Source: Natrialba sp. SSL1 (lineage in GTDB: Archaea; Halobacteriota; Halobacteria; Halobacteriales; Natrialbaceae). From it: DNA of 64,000 nt. Positions 43,935 through 52,232 of this stretch are shown piece after piece. The stretch is from assembly GCF_001861355.1 (NCBI RefSeq), contig NZ_MASN01000048.1, forward strand, positions 27,281 through 91,280, given 5' to 3'. The notes under the pieces were generated by a model. The model saw only the letters and a list, made by a program, of their open reading frames with translations. It did no database searches and was not told where the DNA came from. Position 1 is the stretch's first letter. Every line of letters starts with the position of its first letter. Position numbers and translations under genes: made by a program.

Positions 43935-44969
43935 ATGAATACCAGAACCAGTGGGATCTCAGGTGGAGGCGTGAATCTCACATGCCGTCACTGCGATTCC
44001 ATGATTGACATTCTCGACTTCCCGGATCTGCAGCCAAGTTCAATGGAACCAGATCAATTTGTGATCTGTCCCTACTGCCAGAGCGGTTTTACTTTGGATA
44101 CAGGAGTACTCCAGACACTACATCGGACAGGAAGTGTCGAAGGTGATTATTTTAACATCCCGCTCACTCCTGGAGGAAGACAGATTGACGATTTTAACGG
44201 AGTGTACGTAGGTGAGACACGCCCAGTACCGATGCACAAAATACACAAGGGCTGTGAATACACTTCGCTATTCATTACCGGAGCAAGCCGCAGAGGAGTA
44301 AACGAAGAAAACTGGCTACCTTTCGAGATCGCTGAATCCCAGAACCAAGCACGGCTGGGAGACAATCTTCTAATTACCGTTGTTCGAACTGGGCCTACAA
44401 ATCTGGCGATCAATTCAACACTCCGTGAGGGTCGAGACAGTCAGGGACCACTCAGTTTCGGAGACGGGATCGATGTCTCGTACCGGGCTACCGTATCACA
44501 CAGAGAAGTGACGAACCCGACATGGGTTGACCTCTTAGTGGATGCACAGCACGCTATTCAGGAAGATAATCTGCTTGCTGCAATACCCCTGCTACGCTCA
44601 GCAGTCGATAATTGCCTGATCAGACAGATGATCATCTATTATCGGTGGGAGGGACACGACCTTGACAGCGCAATTGACGAAGCAAACGACTTAGAAAAAG
44701 GACATCTGAACCGGTATACAATTGCTAAACACGGTTTAGAAGAAGTGTCTAATACCCGACTTACGTCTGGTCCATACGCCCAGCTATGGGACGATTTTGA
44801 TGATGTTGTCCAACAACGAGACTCTATCATCCACTGTGAGACTGACCCTTATTTAGAGGAGCCAGAGGAAGCGGACGTCATCAAGTTATTCAACACTACA
44901 GTCGCTGTTCTGGTAGCTGCCTACGATCTCTTTGAGTTTTCTGGCGCTATTGAAACTCATAACGGGTGA
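43935..44969 (+). CDS. Zinc-ribbon protein with HEPN-like C-terminal domain
   Basis: This encodes 344 residues. A treble-clef or ribbon is formed by Cys17, Cys20, Cys45 and Cys48 (TCRHCDS; ICPYCQS). The last 140 residues are helical with RDSIIH at residues 295-300, the R-x4-H signature of HEPN RNases and RNA-binding domains. A TATA box (GTTTATATT, about 43903-43911) lies 25-30 bp before the ATG at 43935, which decides the start over an in-frame upstream ATG. HEPN proteins are frequent toxins or abortive-infection effectors. Whether the pair with the neighbouring DUF2971 gene is functional is unknown. Confidence 0.65.
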   Translation: MNTRTSGISGGGVNLTCRHCDSMIDILDFPDLQPSSMEPDQFVICPYCQSGFTLDTGVLQTLHRTGSVEGDYFNIPLTPGGRQIDDFNGVYVGETRPVPMHKIHKGCEYTSLFITGASRRGVNEENWLPFEIAESQNQARLGDNLLITVVRTGPTNLAINSTLREGRDSQGPLSFGDGIDVSYRATVSHREVTNPTWVDLLVDAQHAIQEDNLLAAIPLLRSAVDNCLIRQMIIYYRWEGHDLDSAIDEANDLEKGHLNRYTIAKHGLEEVSNTRLTSGPYAQLWDDFDDVVQQRDSIIHCETDPYLEEPEEADVIKLFNTTVAVLVAAYDLFEFSGAIETHNG

Positions 44970-45045
44970 TAGGAAATGCTCACTGAATATAGGGAGTGGC
45001 TTTAATTTGCTTCCACACTCATAGAGACATAGTACCTTGGGAATA

Positions 45046-46473
45046 CTAGGCCACATTTAGTTTCACTTTTCTGAAATCCTTGCCGTCGTAAACCATCTCA
45101 TAAAACTCAACAGGAGAGGAATCACCATCTTGATTGTTTTCGGAGATGATCTTCATCACCTCAAAACGATCCTCAAGTGAAGTACGAAGGCCAAATACAA
45201 TTCCCTCAAGTTGGGACATATCATATGTAACCTTACGATGAGATCCCTCTGATTCCAACAGATCGGGGAGCACCATGCGAATTTCTTGTTCATGTTCCCA
45301 TTTTCTCAGCTTTCTCGTCGACATATTGTGGAAATGCTTCCAAAGGTTTTCTCGCCAGGCATCTAGATCATCTACGATTTCATCCATCATCTGACTAGTT
45401 CTGCCATCCGGCGTGGAATGCCACGCTGACTCCAGCTTCGGGAGTGGGAGCCTGCCTAAAAACCGGAAGAAGTCAACTTCTGGCGGTGGAGATTCATAGT
45501 CAACAGCATGCAGAGGTGCTGTGATCTCCCCCGAGGTAGGTTCCGAATCTTCCGAACCAGCACCCTCGCTGACGTCCATCTTCCCCCATGACTCGTCAGT
45601 TTGGCAGTCTGCGCGGAACATCAACGCGGCTCCTCTATGTTCGTCTGCATACGTAGCCCACATCGGAGGACTTGCACACTCCTTCGCGAAACACAACGTA
45701 TGCCAATTCGTGTGAATAAGTGAGTTGGTTATTTCTCTAATATACCGGTCGGGAAATGAGTGGTGCAAAAAGTGATATTTCTTATGTTGCAGTTCAATCT
45801 GCTCCACCCCCGTCTGTACCGCCTGTTGTAGGTACATATGCGATTCTAAGGGCCTAACTAGCGACGCTACTGATTCTAACAGTTCTTCATTCTCACCAGC
45901 CATAGCGGCGGAAATAGCATCCAACAGATCTTCAACGGTTTCAGAGTCACCTGAAATCGTAACCTCAGGCCATCCTTCCGGAATCGCTCCCGATCCCCTC
46001 ATTCTCTCTAATACAGACTCGAGTGCCGAGCGGTGGATGACCGACAGGATCTGTTTGAGATTGTTCCTCTTCAGTGGCTCTGGCAGGGAAGCTAGACTCG
46101 AAGGGACACTTTCGAATCCTTTCTCCTCGAAAAACAACTGGCAGATGGAATTGAATTGTTGGCGACGCTCATCTGTGGAGAGATCGCCACGGGTGAGCTT
46201 GGGTTCTATGGCATATTCTTCGAGAGTTTCCTCGTCATCAGAAAGCGCACACGTTATGGCCGCCTGATGTAGATTTAACAAATAATGTCGGAGCAGGTTC
46301 TCCCACAGGACTTCGTCCCCTTCCCAAAACACATCTTGATAGCCCTCAAGTGGGTCGTTGAAGTACCGTGGTGAGGAGAGTGCTAATTCCTGCTTCTCAA
46401 GCTCGCGGTAGTCGTTATCGCCGTCGTCGCCAATCAAATATTTCATTGGGCGAAATCTGTAGATAATGGTCAT
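45046..46473 (-). CDS. DUF2971-family protein
   Basis: This encodes 475 residues beginning MTIIYRFRPMKYLI. DUF2971 features are the N-terminal YRFRPM, ALSSPRYFNDPLEG, and the later MWATYADEHRGAALMFRADC, HAVDYESPPPEVDFF and KWEHEQEIRMVLPD. The family is recurrent in bacterial defence islands and has an unproven enzymatic role. There is no signal peptide. The codon third position is less GC-rich than in polB, so it was probably acquired. It is convergent with the zinc-ribbon/HEPN gene. Confidence 0.75.
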   Translation of the reverse strand: MTIIYRFRPMKYLIGDDGDNDYRELEKQELALSSPRYFNDPLEGYQDVFWEGDEVLWENLLRHYLLNLHQAAITCALSDDEETLEEYAIEPKLTRGDLSTDERRQQFNSICQLFFEEKGFESVPSSLASLPEPLKRNNLKQILSVIHRSALESVLERMRGSGAIPEGWPEVTISGDSETVEDLLDAISAAMAGENEELLESVASLVRPLESHMYLQQAVQTGVEQIELQHKKYHFLHHSFPDRYIREITNSLIHTNWHTLCFAKECASPPMWATYADEHRGAALMFRADCQTDESWGKMDVSEGAGSEDSEPTSGEITAPLHAVDYESPPPEVDFFRFLGRLPLPKLESAWHSTPDGRTSQMMDEIVDDLDAWRENLWKHFHNMSTRKLRKWEHEQEIRMVLPDLLESEGSHRKVTYDMSQLEGIVFGLRTSLEDRFEVMKIISENNQDGDSSPVEFYEMVYDGKDFRKVKLNVA

Positions 46474-46713
46474 AATACTCCAAAATTCGCATAGCTTCTA
46501 ACCTTTTGCGGTGCTGTATCCAGCAACGTCGAGGAATCAGCGCAACCCAGGGCAGAAGCCTAGAGCCAAGATGTCGAACTACAAATCACGATGGTAAGTG
46601 CCGCGTTTGTACTTACCGATCATCCCCAAATCTACCATTAAACGAGGGAGCAACAGAACCAGCCCTTCACATTTCCAGATACGTTGAAGGCTCTCCCGAT
46701 CGGACCCGGATGT

Positions 46714-47403
46714 ATGTGTGGCCGCAACTCGCTCTTCATCGACCAGGTTGACCTCGAGGCCCGCTTCGACGCCGAGGTCGTCGCAGACGGTGGGTACACA
46801 CCCCGATACAACATCGCGCCTGGCGAGGACCTCTACATCATCACGAACGAGGCTTCAGACGAGATCGAGGCCTACCACTGGGGGCTGATTCCGTTCTGGG
46901 CGGACCAACCCAAGGAAGGCATCATCAACGCCCGCTCCGAGACTGCCGATGAGAAGGGCGCGTTCAAGCGGGCGTGGGAATCTCGCCCCTGTCTGGTCCT
47001 CTCGTCAGGGTTCTACGAATGGAAATCTCCAACCAGTGGGTCGAAACAGCCATATCGGATTTACCGGGAGGACGACCCCCCGTTCGCGATGGCCGGGCTC
47101 TGGGACGTCTGGGAGGGCGACGACCAGACGATCTCGTGCGTGACGATTCTGACGACGGAGCCGAATAACTTGCTGAACTCCATCCACGATCGGATGCCGG
47201 TCGTCCTTCCACGGGACGCTGAGTCCGACTGGCTCGCCGCAGATCCGAAGACCCGCAAGGACCTGTGCCAGCCGTATCCGAAGGACGATCTAGACGCTTA
47301 CGAGATCTCGTCGGGAGTCAATAACCCTGGCAACGACGATCCCCAGATCATCGAGCCGCTAGACCACGAGCAATCGGACCTCGGCGAGTTCAGTTCGGGG
47401 TAG
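46714..47403 (+). CDS. HMCES/SRAP-domain protein (abasic-site DNA-protein crosslinker)
   Basis: This encodes 229 residues. The start must be ATG 46714 because the mature N-terminal residue after Met is the catalytic Cys2 (MCGRNSLF). Conserved residues follow: Asn33 in PRYNIAPGE, EAYHWGLIPFWA, INARSET, GFYEWK, and His in HDRMPVVL near residue 158. SRAP proteins form a covalent thiazolidine with abasic sites in single-stranded DNA and are linked to replication repair. It is convergent with the second orc1/cdc6 gene. Confidence 0.85.
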   Translation: MCGRNSLFIDQVDLEARFDAEVVADGGYTPRYNIAPGEDLYIITNEASDEIEAYHWGLIPFWADQPKEGIINARSETADEKGAFKRAWESRPCLVLSSGFYEWKSPTSGSKQPYRIYREDDPPFAMAGLWDVWEGDDQTISCVTILTTEPNNLLNSIHDRMPVVLPRDAESDWLAADPKTRKDLCQPYPKDDLDAYEISSGVNNPGNDDPQIIEPLDHEQSDLGEFSSG

Positions 47404-47418
47404 GTCGCGGCCTCACAG

Positions 47419-48447
47419 TCACTGCATCGGCGATGCCGCTGCTGAATCGACGAGTGAGTACTCTCGATCCCGACTCGTGCCCTCGGCCTCGAGGAGGTTG
47501 TACTGAGCCATCTTGGAGAGATAGGACCGGACTGTCCGTTTCGTCCGCGGATCGTCGACCTCGTCCGTATAGTGGTCGTGAATCTCGCTTGGCCCGACTG
47601 GGCCGTGCTCGCGAACGATGTCGTAGACGACGCGCTGGTGCGGTGTGAGCGAGTCGAGGCTCGTCTGTTTAATCTGGGCCCGAGCATCCTCAGCGGCATC
47701 TAGGAGAATGTCGTCAGTGATGCGCTCGTGGTTCTCGCGATCCGCCTTGCCGGCGGCCGTTCGGAGGATGCCAATTGCGAGGCGGGCGTCGCCGGCGGCT
47801 GCGTCGGCGATCCGGTAGAGTTGGTTGTCGTTGATGATGTCCTCGTCGAGGCCCCATTTCGAGCGAGCACTCAGGATGTCGTACAGTTGCTCGTCGTGGT
47901 ACTTGTCCATCCGGACGTGCTCGCTGGAGCGCAGGCGACTCACGAGGCGGTCGTCGACGCGGCTGAACAGATCCTCTTCCTTGTTCGCGATGCAGATGAT
48001 CGCGAACTGCGGGAGGCTGTGGAGGTCGTAGATGAGGCTGGGATCTTCGAGCTGATCGACCTCGTCGAGGATGACGACGGTTCGCGGGCCGTCGTGTTGC
48101 TGGAGGCGGTCGACGAGTTCGTCGTGGGGGGTCGACTGGCGGTGGATGTCGATGGTCGCGCCGAGGTCATCGAGGATCTGATAGAGCGTGCGAAACCGAG
48201 TGTAGTTGCGCCAGCAGTTGACGTAGGTGGTCTCGACGTTGAGGACCTCTTCACGGAGGCGTTCGGTGACAAACTTCGAGATACATGTCTTGCCGGCACC
48301 GCTGGGCCCGGTAACGATGGCCGTGTCGGCGGGCTCCTCGTTCGTGATGGGCTCGAGGACGCTGGAGAGGTGATTGACCTCAGCATCGCGATGTTCAACC
48401 TCCTGAGGGACGAACCCAGCCCGGAGTACACGAGCATCGCGGATCAT
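47419..48447 (-). CDS. Second Orc1/Cdc6-family protein
   Basis: This encodes 342 residues. Walker A is GPSGAGKT (residues 47-54), Walker B is VILDEVDQL (DE at 128-129), sensor 1 is IICIANKEED, and a C-terminal winged helix contains HDHYTDEVDDPRTKRTVRSY. It is shorter at the N-terminus than the initiator at 36364. No ORB-type repeats with a G-tract lie upstream; only a short palindrome GTTTCCGGAAAC at 48500-48511 is seen. It may act at the same origin, at another replicon, or in regulation. Confidence 0.8.
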   Translation of the reverse strand: MIRDARVLRAGFVPQEVEHRDAEVNHLSSVLEPITNEEPADTAIVTGPSGAGKTCISKFVTERLREEVLNVETTYVNCWRNYTRFRTLYQILDDLGATIDIHRQSTPHDELVDRLQQHDGPRTVVILDEVDQLEDPSLIYDLHSLPQFAIICIANKEEDLFSRVDDRLVSRLRSSEHVRMDKYHDEQLYDILSARSKWGLDEDIINDNQLYRIADAAAGDARLAIGILRTAAGKADRENHERITDDILLDAAEDARAQIKQTSLDSLTPHQRVVYDIVREHGPVGPSEIHDHYTDEVDDPRTKRTVRSYLSKMAQYNLLEAEGTSRDREYSLVDSAAASPMQ

Positions 48448-48643
48448 CTTTTGTCTGAAAGGCTGTTTTTCTGGCTAGTACTAAAAACGTGACTGGGATG
48501 TTTCCGGAAACGATTCAATTAGTCCTATTCTGTCTGTTAATTCCCGTGCTGTATTGCGATTCTCTTTAGGGAAAACCCTGTTTTCCGGGAATTTCCGGCC
48601 CTGTCGGAGTCGGTGGGATGAGCCACTGAGTAACGGCGCGTAT

Positions 48644-49035
48644 CTACGGCTTGAAGGCAGTGGTATTGTGCCTGTTCTGCCTATAAGGGGACAAAAAGAA
48701 TCTCCCGAGTCGAGTTCTTTCGTTTGGGTTGACTGGTCCCTTGTATTTCGACTTGATTTGTTCGCCCTCACGCCACTGCCAGTAGTAGCGATTGTCGTTG
48801 ATTTTCTTGATTGTGACCGTGGCCTTCGCCGGGACCTCGTCTGGGAGGTCATCGGGTCGTTCCTCGACGTGGGCCTCGTCTGGCTCCGCCTCGAGACGAG
48901 CCTCACGTTCCCTGTGTTCGGCTACCTCCTCGGCGTACGTGGCAACGTCACGGAGGCGCTCCGGAGTGGCTTCGTTGAGCGTGTTGACTATTTCCGGGGG
49001 AGTTTCGCTGGTGGGGCCGGTGGTTCGTAGGACAT
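48644..49035 (-). pseudogene. DUF6788-like paralogue with frameshift and read-through tail
   Basis: The conserved body (RLRDVATYAEEVAEHREREA; KATVTIKKINDNRYYWQWRE; KYKGPVNPNE) matches the gene at 35398-35721. The ATG equivalent to 35398 lies at 49035, but one base is missing in the first 50 nt, so that frame ends after 15 codons. The body can be read only from a start inside IR4 (ATG at 49060). The stop after PVNPNE is also lost, adding about 20 residues of unrelated tail. It is probably decaying, although the alternative start could still yield a product. Confidence 0.65.
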
Positions 49036-49049
49036 CGGCTGTTCTCGAA

Positions 49050-49090
49050 TTAACCAACATGGAACACGTCCCCATAGTTTTGTTGGTTAA
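49050..49090. promoter_or_regulatory. Inverted repeat IR4 (TTAACCAAC-N23-GTTGGTTAA)
   Basis: Arms are at 49050-49058 and 49082-49090 with a 23-bp spacer. The distance from the nearest arm to the original ATG at 49035 is 14 bp, identical to IR1 and its gene, so operator and gene were duplicated together. Confidence 0.65.
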
Positions 49091-49509
49091 GGCGGTCAGT
49101 CGATCACATCGGGTTAGAGTGAATGTCTGCTTGGAAACGGTGTGGAACCTGGCGGCGCCGCCGTGGGGGGCGCCGCCTCTGGGAGTGGTCGTCCACGGAG
49201 TTCTGTGAGATGGTGGTTCGTGCTGCCTGGACAGCTCTCGGTGTACGCAGATCTGTCCAAGCGAATCAATCACTCGACGACCGGTTCTTCCGGTAACTGT
49301 CCCTGAATTGGGGCAGCGGTTGTGAGTGGCTACACTGTCACGTCGGCGGCAATCCGCCGCCGACAGCGACTGTCCAGTACCGAAACTCACCGCCACCATC
49401 TCTTCGAGATGGACCGGGCACAGTTCAAGCAGATTCAGTGCCTTGTGGACAAGACAGTGCGGCTGTCGATGTGATCGACTGGAGGTAGTACCGGTTCCCG
49501 TGCCTGCTG

Positions 49510-49602
49510 ACTGTAACACCACTCGAAATTTCTTCATATACAAGTTTCGTACTATGTTACACCGTACTCCGGCGTATCGAACTTGAGTTCCTCGCCACTG
49601 TC
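49510..49602 (+). pseudogene. Promoter and first codons of a second HTH-gene copy
   Basis: This stretch matches the minus strand at 35244-35312, including the TATA region, GTTTCGTACTATGTTACACC, and the first codons (LRRIELEFLATV). The start codon GTG of the intact gene is GTA here, and similarity ends after about 13 codons. The remainder of the cassette is gone, replaced by a TumE-like gene in the other orientation. The 400 bp on its left (49100-49510) hold only GC-rich inverted segments (GGCGGCGCC...GGCGCCGCC near 49152) and no supported gene. Confidence 0.55.
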
Positions 49603-49627
49603 GAGATCATAGTCGATCCGATCATGC

Positions 49628-50101
49628 TCATGGCGGATTATCGAGGTCGTTTGCAATATCCAAAGAACCGACGTTGTAGCACTCTCGCCAGGCAGCCTTG
49701 ACTGCTCGAGCAACCGTCTCGACCTCTTGTACATCGATGCACGATTTTTCGACGTCTTCGTCGTCGTTCGAGGCGTTCGGTGATGGATGATAGTGACGGT
49801 CGTCCAATGGGGCCGTGTAGCCGTGGTGGTGGAGGTCCCATCGGAGATTGCGGGCCGTGTCCGTATAATGGATGTTATAGTCACCGACTGTTGACCACCT
49901 GATATCAAATCTGCCACTCGAGTCCTCCCCGATTCCAGTATTGTACATAATCGTCAGCACATCGGGATTCAGCGGGTTATCTAGTTCTGTTGTTGCAAGT
50001 GGTTCTTCCTCCTGGAATATATCTCGGAAATCACATAGCGACTTTCGATCGATGCTCCCCCTCAGAGTATGTGATTCAGAATCTCCGTCTAGATTGCTCA
50101 T
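49628..50101 (-). CDS. TumE-like (DUF6516-type) putative toxin
   Basis: This encodes 157 residues. YNIHYTDTARNLRWDLHHHG, then DDRHYHPSPNASNDDEDVE, resemble the TumE/DUF6516 pattern of a short aromatic strand followed by a His-rich loop and a helical end (EVETVARAVKAAWRECYNVG). In known pairs TumE is the toxin and a small HTH protein its antitoxin; here the HTH gene lies directly upstream (5 bp gap). Homology is recognised by eye only and should be regarded as tentative. Confidence 0.45.
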   Translation of the reverse strand: MSNLDGDSESHTLRGSIDRKSLCDFRDIFQEEEPLATTELDNPLNPDVLTIMYNTGIGEDSSGRFDIRWSTVGDYNIHYTDTARNLRWDLHHHGYTAPLDDRHYHPSPNASNDDEDVEKSCIDVQEVETVARAVKAAWRECYNVGSLDIANDLDNPP

Positions 50102-50106
50102 AGAAC

Positions 50107-50613
50107 CTATACCGCTGTTTTACGGATACTGTCTTCAGCCTGATCTAGCGCGAGTGCGACCTTCGCGAAGTTCAGGTTCCGTCGCGTTGTTCGCCACTGT
50201 AGCAGCGTCTCCTCGTCAATCTCCATGTCGTTCCAGGAGAGATCCTCTGGGTCATCTAATCCAGTTTCTTCACGATATTCTTTGAGTTCTTCCTGCATCT
50301 TCTGTACCTGAGTGAGCAGTGTCTCCGAGTCCACGTTCTGTCTCATATCCTGTGCCTGTTCGAGAACCAACGACTCCCACGATCGCGAGTATAATGTCGC
50401 CCTGCTATCAGCGTCGGATACTGTTTCGACAAACCCGTCGTCGGCGAGTCCTTCCAAGTGACTTCGGGCTGTGGTCTCTGCCACCAGCGCTCGTTCAGCG
50501 ATCTCCGTGGCTGGCTTCCCCTCGTATGTGCGACTCACTACAGACTTTACACGCTGATAGGGTGTCGTGTTGTCTCTCCATTCTTCACGGGCTGCCTCGT
50601 TAATATCGTCCAC
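50107..50613 (-). CDS. Winged-helix regulator paired with the TumE-like gene
   Basis: In this 168-residue protein, residues 20-70 form a winged helix (KPATEIAERALVAETTARSH; GFVETVSDADSRATLYSRSW), typical of haloarchaeal ArsR-like/DUF7342 regulators, and the C-terminal half is a charged coil (TLLTQVQKMQEELKEYREET). The next gene begins 5 bp after its stop, so the two form one operon. It is likely the autoregulating antitoxin or repressor for the downstream protein. Confidence 0.65.
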   Translation of the reverse strand: MDDINEAAREEWRDNTTPYQRVKSVVSRTYEGKPATEIAERALVAETTARSHLEGLADDGFVETVSDADSRATLYSRSWESLVLEQAQDMRQNVDSETLLTQVQKMQEELKEYREETGLDDPEDLSWNDMEIDEETLLQWRTTRRNLNFAKVALALDQAEDSIRKTAV

Positions 50614-50754
50614 TGTTTAATCACCATCCATTTTAGTAGCGACTACGGAAACAAGATATAATAATCTGTGGATTGCTATACTGAACTATGGGATAGAATG
50701 GGAGCTTATGTTGGCCCCCATCCAGTTCGAGTTAGGTGGAAAAGAGGGCGCTAA

Positions 50755-50830
50755 GCTCCCGTCCTCAAGGAGCCAGCTACTGCTGGCGAGTAGGTCGGAG
50801 TAGTCGACCCTCTTATTACCGGGGTAATCA
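50755..50830 (+). pseudogene. Solo 3' end of a TnpB element
   Basis: The last codons of a TnpB tail (APVLKEPATAGE, then TAG) are followed by GTCGGAGTAGTCGACCC. The bases AGGAGCCAGCTACTGCTGGCG are the inverted counterpart of the relic at 13825-13965. Nothing of the coding body remains. The neighbouring 250 bp (50614-50754) show no gene. Confidence 0.5.
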
Positions 50831-50835
50831 CACAG

Positions 50836-50880
50836 CATTCAAGATTCCGTGAATCAGTGAATCAGTGAATCACTGATCAG
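50836..50880. repeat. Short iteron cluster after the partition operon
   Basis: GTGAATCA is repeated as GTGAATCAGTGAATCAGTGA at 8-bp spacing, then CACTGATCAG. It matches the larger array at 52233-52630 and lies at the other end of the parA operon. Confidence 0.6.
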
Positions 50881-51313
50881 CGTCTTGCTTCGCGAGTTCG
50901 CGAATCATCTCCTTCGTTTCTTCCCGATGCTCGCCGAACGCCACCTCGAAAACCCCGCGGTAGAAGTGCTTGTTTTTCTCCAGCGTGATATCCTCACGTT
51001 TGAGTTGCTTTTTCAGGCGAGTAAACGTGATCTCGATGTCCTCGCTTTGCTCCGGTTCAACATATATTGTGGCTGAATCCCAATCTTCGCGGATGTTCAG
51101 CGGTTCATCATCTGTCTCTCCTGCCTCACTGGTCGACGAATCAGTATCGGTCGTGGATGCGGTTCGCTGCTGATCTGATTGATCCTCGGTCGCTGCCGCA
51201 GTTTCACGACCCTGTTCTTCCGACGTCTCTGTGGTCTCCTCATCTGCGACCGCGTCCTCCTCATCCACCTCGTCTGAGGGATCCTCGAACCGTTCGTCCA
51301 TTCCCCGGGGCAT
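50870..51313 (-). CDS. Small partition partner of ParA (putative centromere-binding protein)
   Basis: In this 147-residue protein, the first 80 residues are low-complexity and acidic. The last 65 form a compact domain: a strand (DSATIYVEPEQSEDIEITFT), then helices (RLKKQLKREDITLEKNKHFY; FGEHREETKEMIRELAKQ). A strand followed by two helices fits a ribbon-helix-helix DNA-binding protein, as in small ParB equivalents. Its start is 2 nt from the parA stop, so the two genes form an operon. It would bind the TGATTCA iterons and stimulate ParA. Confidence 0.6.
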   Translation of the reverse strand: MPRGMDERFEDPSDEVDEEDAVADEETTETSEEQGRETAAATEDQSDQQRTASTTDTDSSTSEAGETDDEPLNIREDWDSATIYVEPEQSEDIEITFTRLKKQLKREDITLEKNKHFYRGVFEVAFGEHREETKEMIRELAKQDADQ

Positions 51314-51315
51314 TC

Positions 51316-52227
51316 TTATGCCTCCACCTGCGTTTTGTCAAACGCTCGTTCCATTGTCTCCGCAACCTCGAGGAAGAGGTCGTGCTCTACTTGCTGGTCA
51401 TTCGCGTCTTCCCATCCGAAAATATCTCGTCCGTTGTCCCACGCACGCTGGATTGCTACTCGCATCGGGAGTTTGAAAATCGGTGCCATCGACGCGAAGG
51501 ATTCGTCGAAGGAGTTGAGGAACTTTTTCGACTGCCCGTCGTCCCGGTACATGTTCGCCAGGAGTCCAACGATTGCGATTTCGATCTGCTGGTTGTCCTC
51601 GATGGACTCCAGCTGGTCCCACAGATCGTCAAGTGCATCCCGTGATGTTGCTTGGGTCTGTGCAGCTAGGAAGACGTTCTGAGCCGCAATGAACGCCGCG
51701 TCCGTCAGGACTGAGAGGTCGGGAGGGCAATCGACTACGATAAAATCGTAGTTATATCCATCGTCAACCATCTCTTCGAGGGCGAGTTTCAGCGAGAGAC
51801 GGGCATTCGCATCGTCCATCCAGTCTCGAGCAAGGCCCATGTCCTTGTGACTGGGAATTAGGTCGAAGTTCAGATGGTCGTACTCGTCGGCTTCGATCAC
51901 GATCTCTGAAAGACTAGTATCGTGCGTGCGCGGATTGTCGACGAGTACGTCAAGCAGATTCTCGTCATCGGTGACTAGTGTGTTGGGGAGTTCGTTCTTC
52001 GGGCTTGATGGATCGTTGTCGTCGCCCGGACCCAGTCCAAGCCCTTTCGTCATGTCGGCTTGTGGGTCCATATCGATCGCAAGCACATCGTGGTCGCGAG
52101 TGGCCAGCGCCGCGGCACTGTTGATCGTCGCCGTTGTCTTTCCTGTCCCGCCTTTTTGGTTGCCGAAGGCGATCGTTGGGATGTCAGTCGATGGGGTGAT
52201 GCCCCATCCACGAGGTGATTCGGCCAT
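51316..52227 (-). CDS. parA: ParA-family partition ATPase
   Basis: This 303-residue protein has a deviant Walker A KGGTGKTT (residues 25-32), preceded by IAFGNQ. Walker A' is DMDPQADMTKGLG, and Walker B is FIVVDCPPDLS. These are the features of ParA/Soj plasmid partition ATPases, which position plasmid copies along the nucleoid. A short N-terminal extension is present. The promoter region contains the iteron array, so autoregulation through the small partner is likely. Confidence 0.9.
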   Translation of the reverse strand: MAESPRGWGITPSTDIPTIAFGNQKGGTGKTTATINSAAALATRDHDVLAIDMDPQADMTKGLGLGPGDDNDPSSPKNELPNTLVTDDENLLDVLVDNPRTHDTSLSEIVIEADEYDHLNFDLIPSHKDMGLARDWMDDANARLSLKLALEEMVDDGYNYDFIVVDCPPDLSVLTDAAFIAAQNVFLAAQTQATSRDALDDLWDQLESIEDNQQIEIAIVGLLANMYRDDGQSKKFLNSFDESFASMAPIFKLPMRVAIQRAWDNGRDIFGWEDANDQQVEHDLFLEVAETMERAFDKTQVEA

Positions 52228-52232
52228 AGTTA

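Noticed and set aside
47728..48492. Plus-strand frame of 254 codons opposite the second orc1/cdc6
   Set aside because: Antisense shadow of a gene with Walker motifs.
48448..48640. Second replication origin upstream of the 47419-48447 orc gene
   Set aside because: There is a GTTTCCGGAAAC palindrome and other TTTCC motifs, but no repeated box with a G-tract and no AT-rich unwinding segment.
49110..49500. Gene or tRNA in the GC-rich stretch before the HTH promoter fossil
   Set aside because: Hairpin GGCGGCGCC...GGCGCCGCC is present but there is no cloverleaf, and frames have no protein-like sequence.
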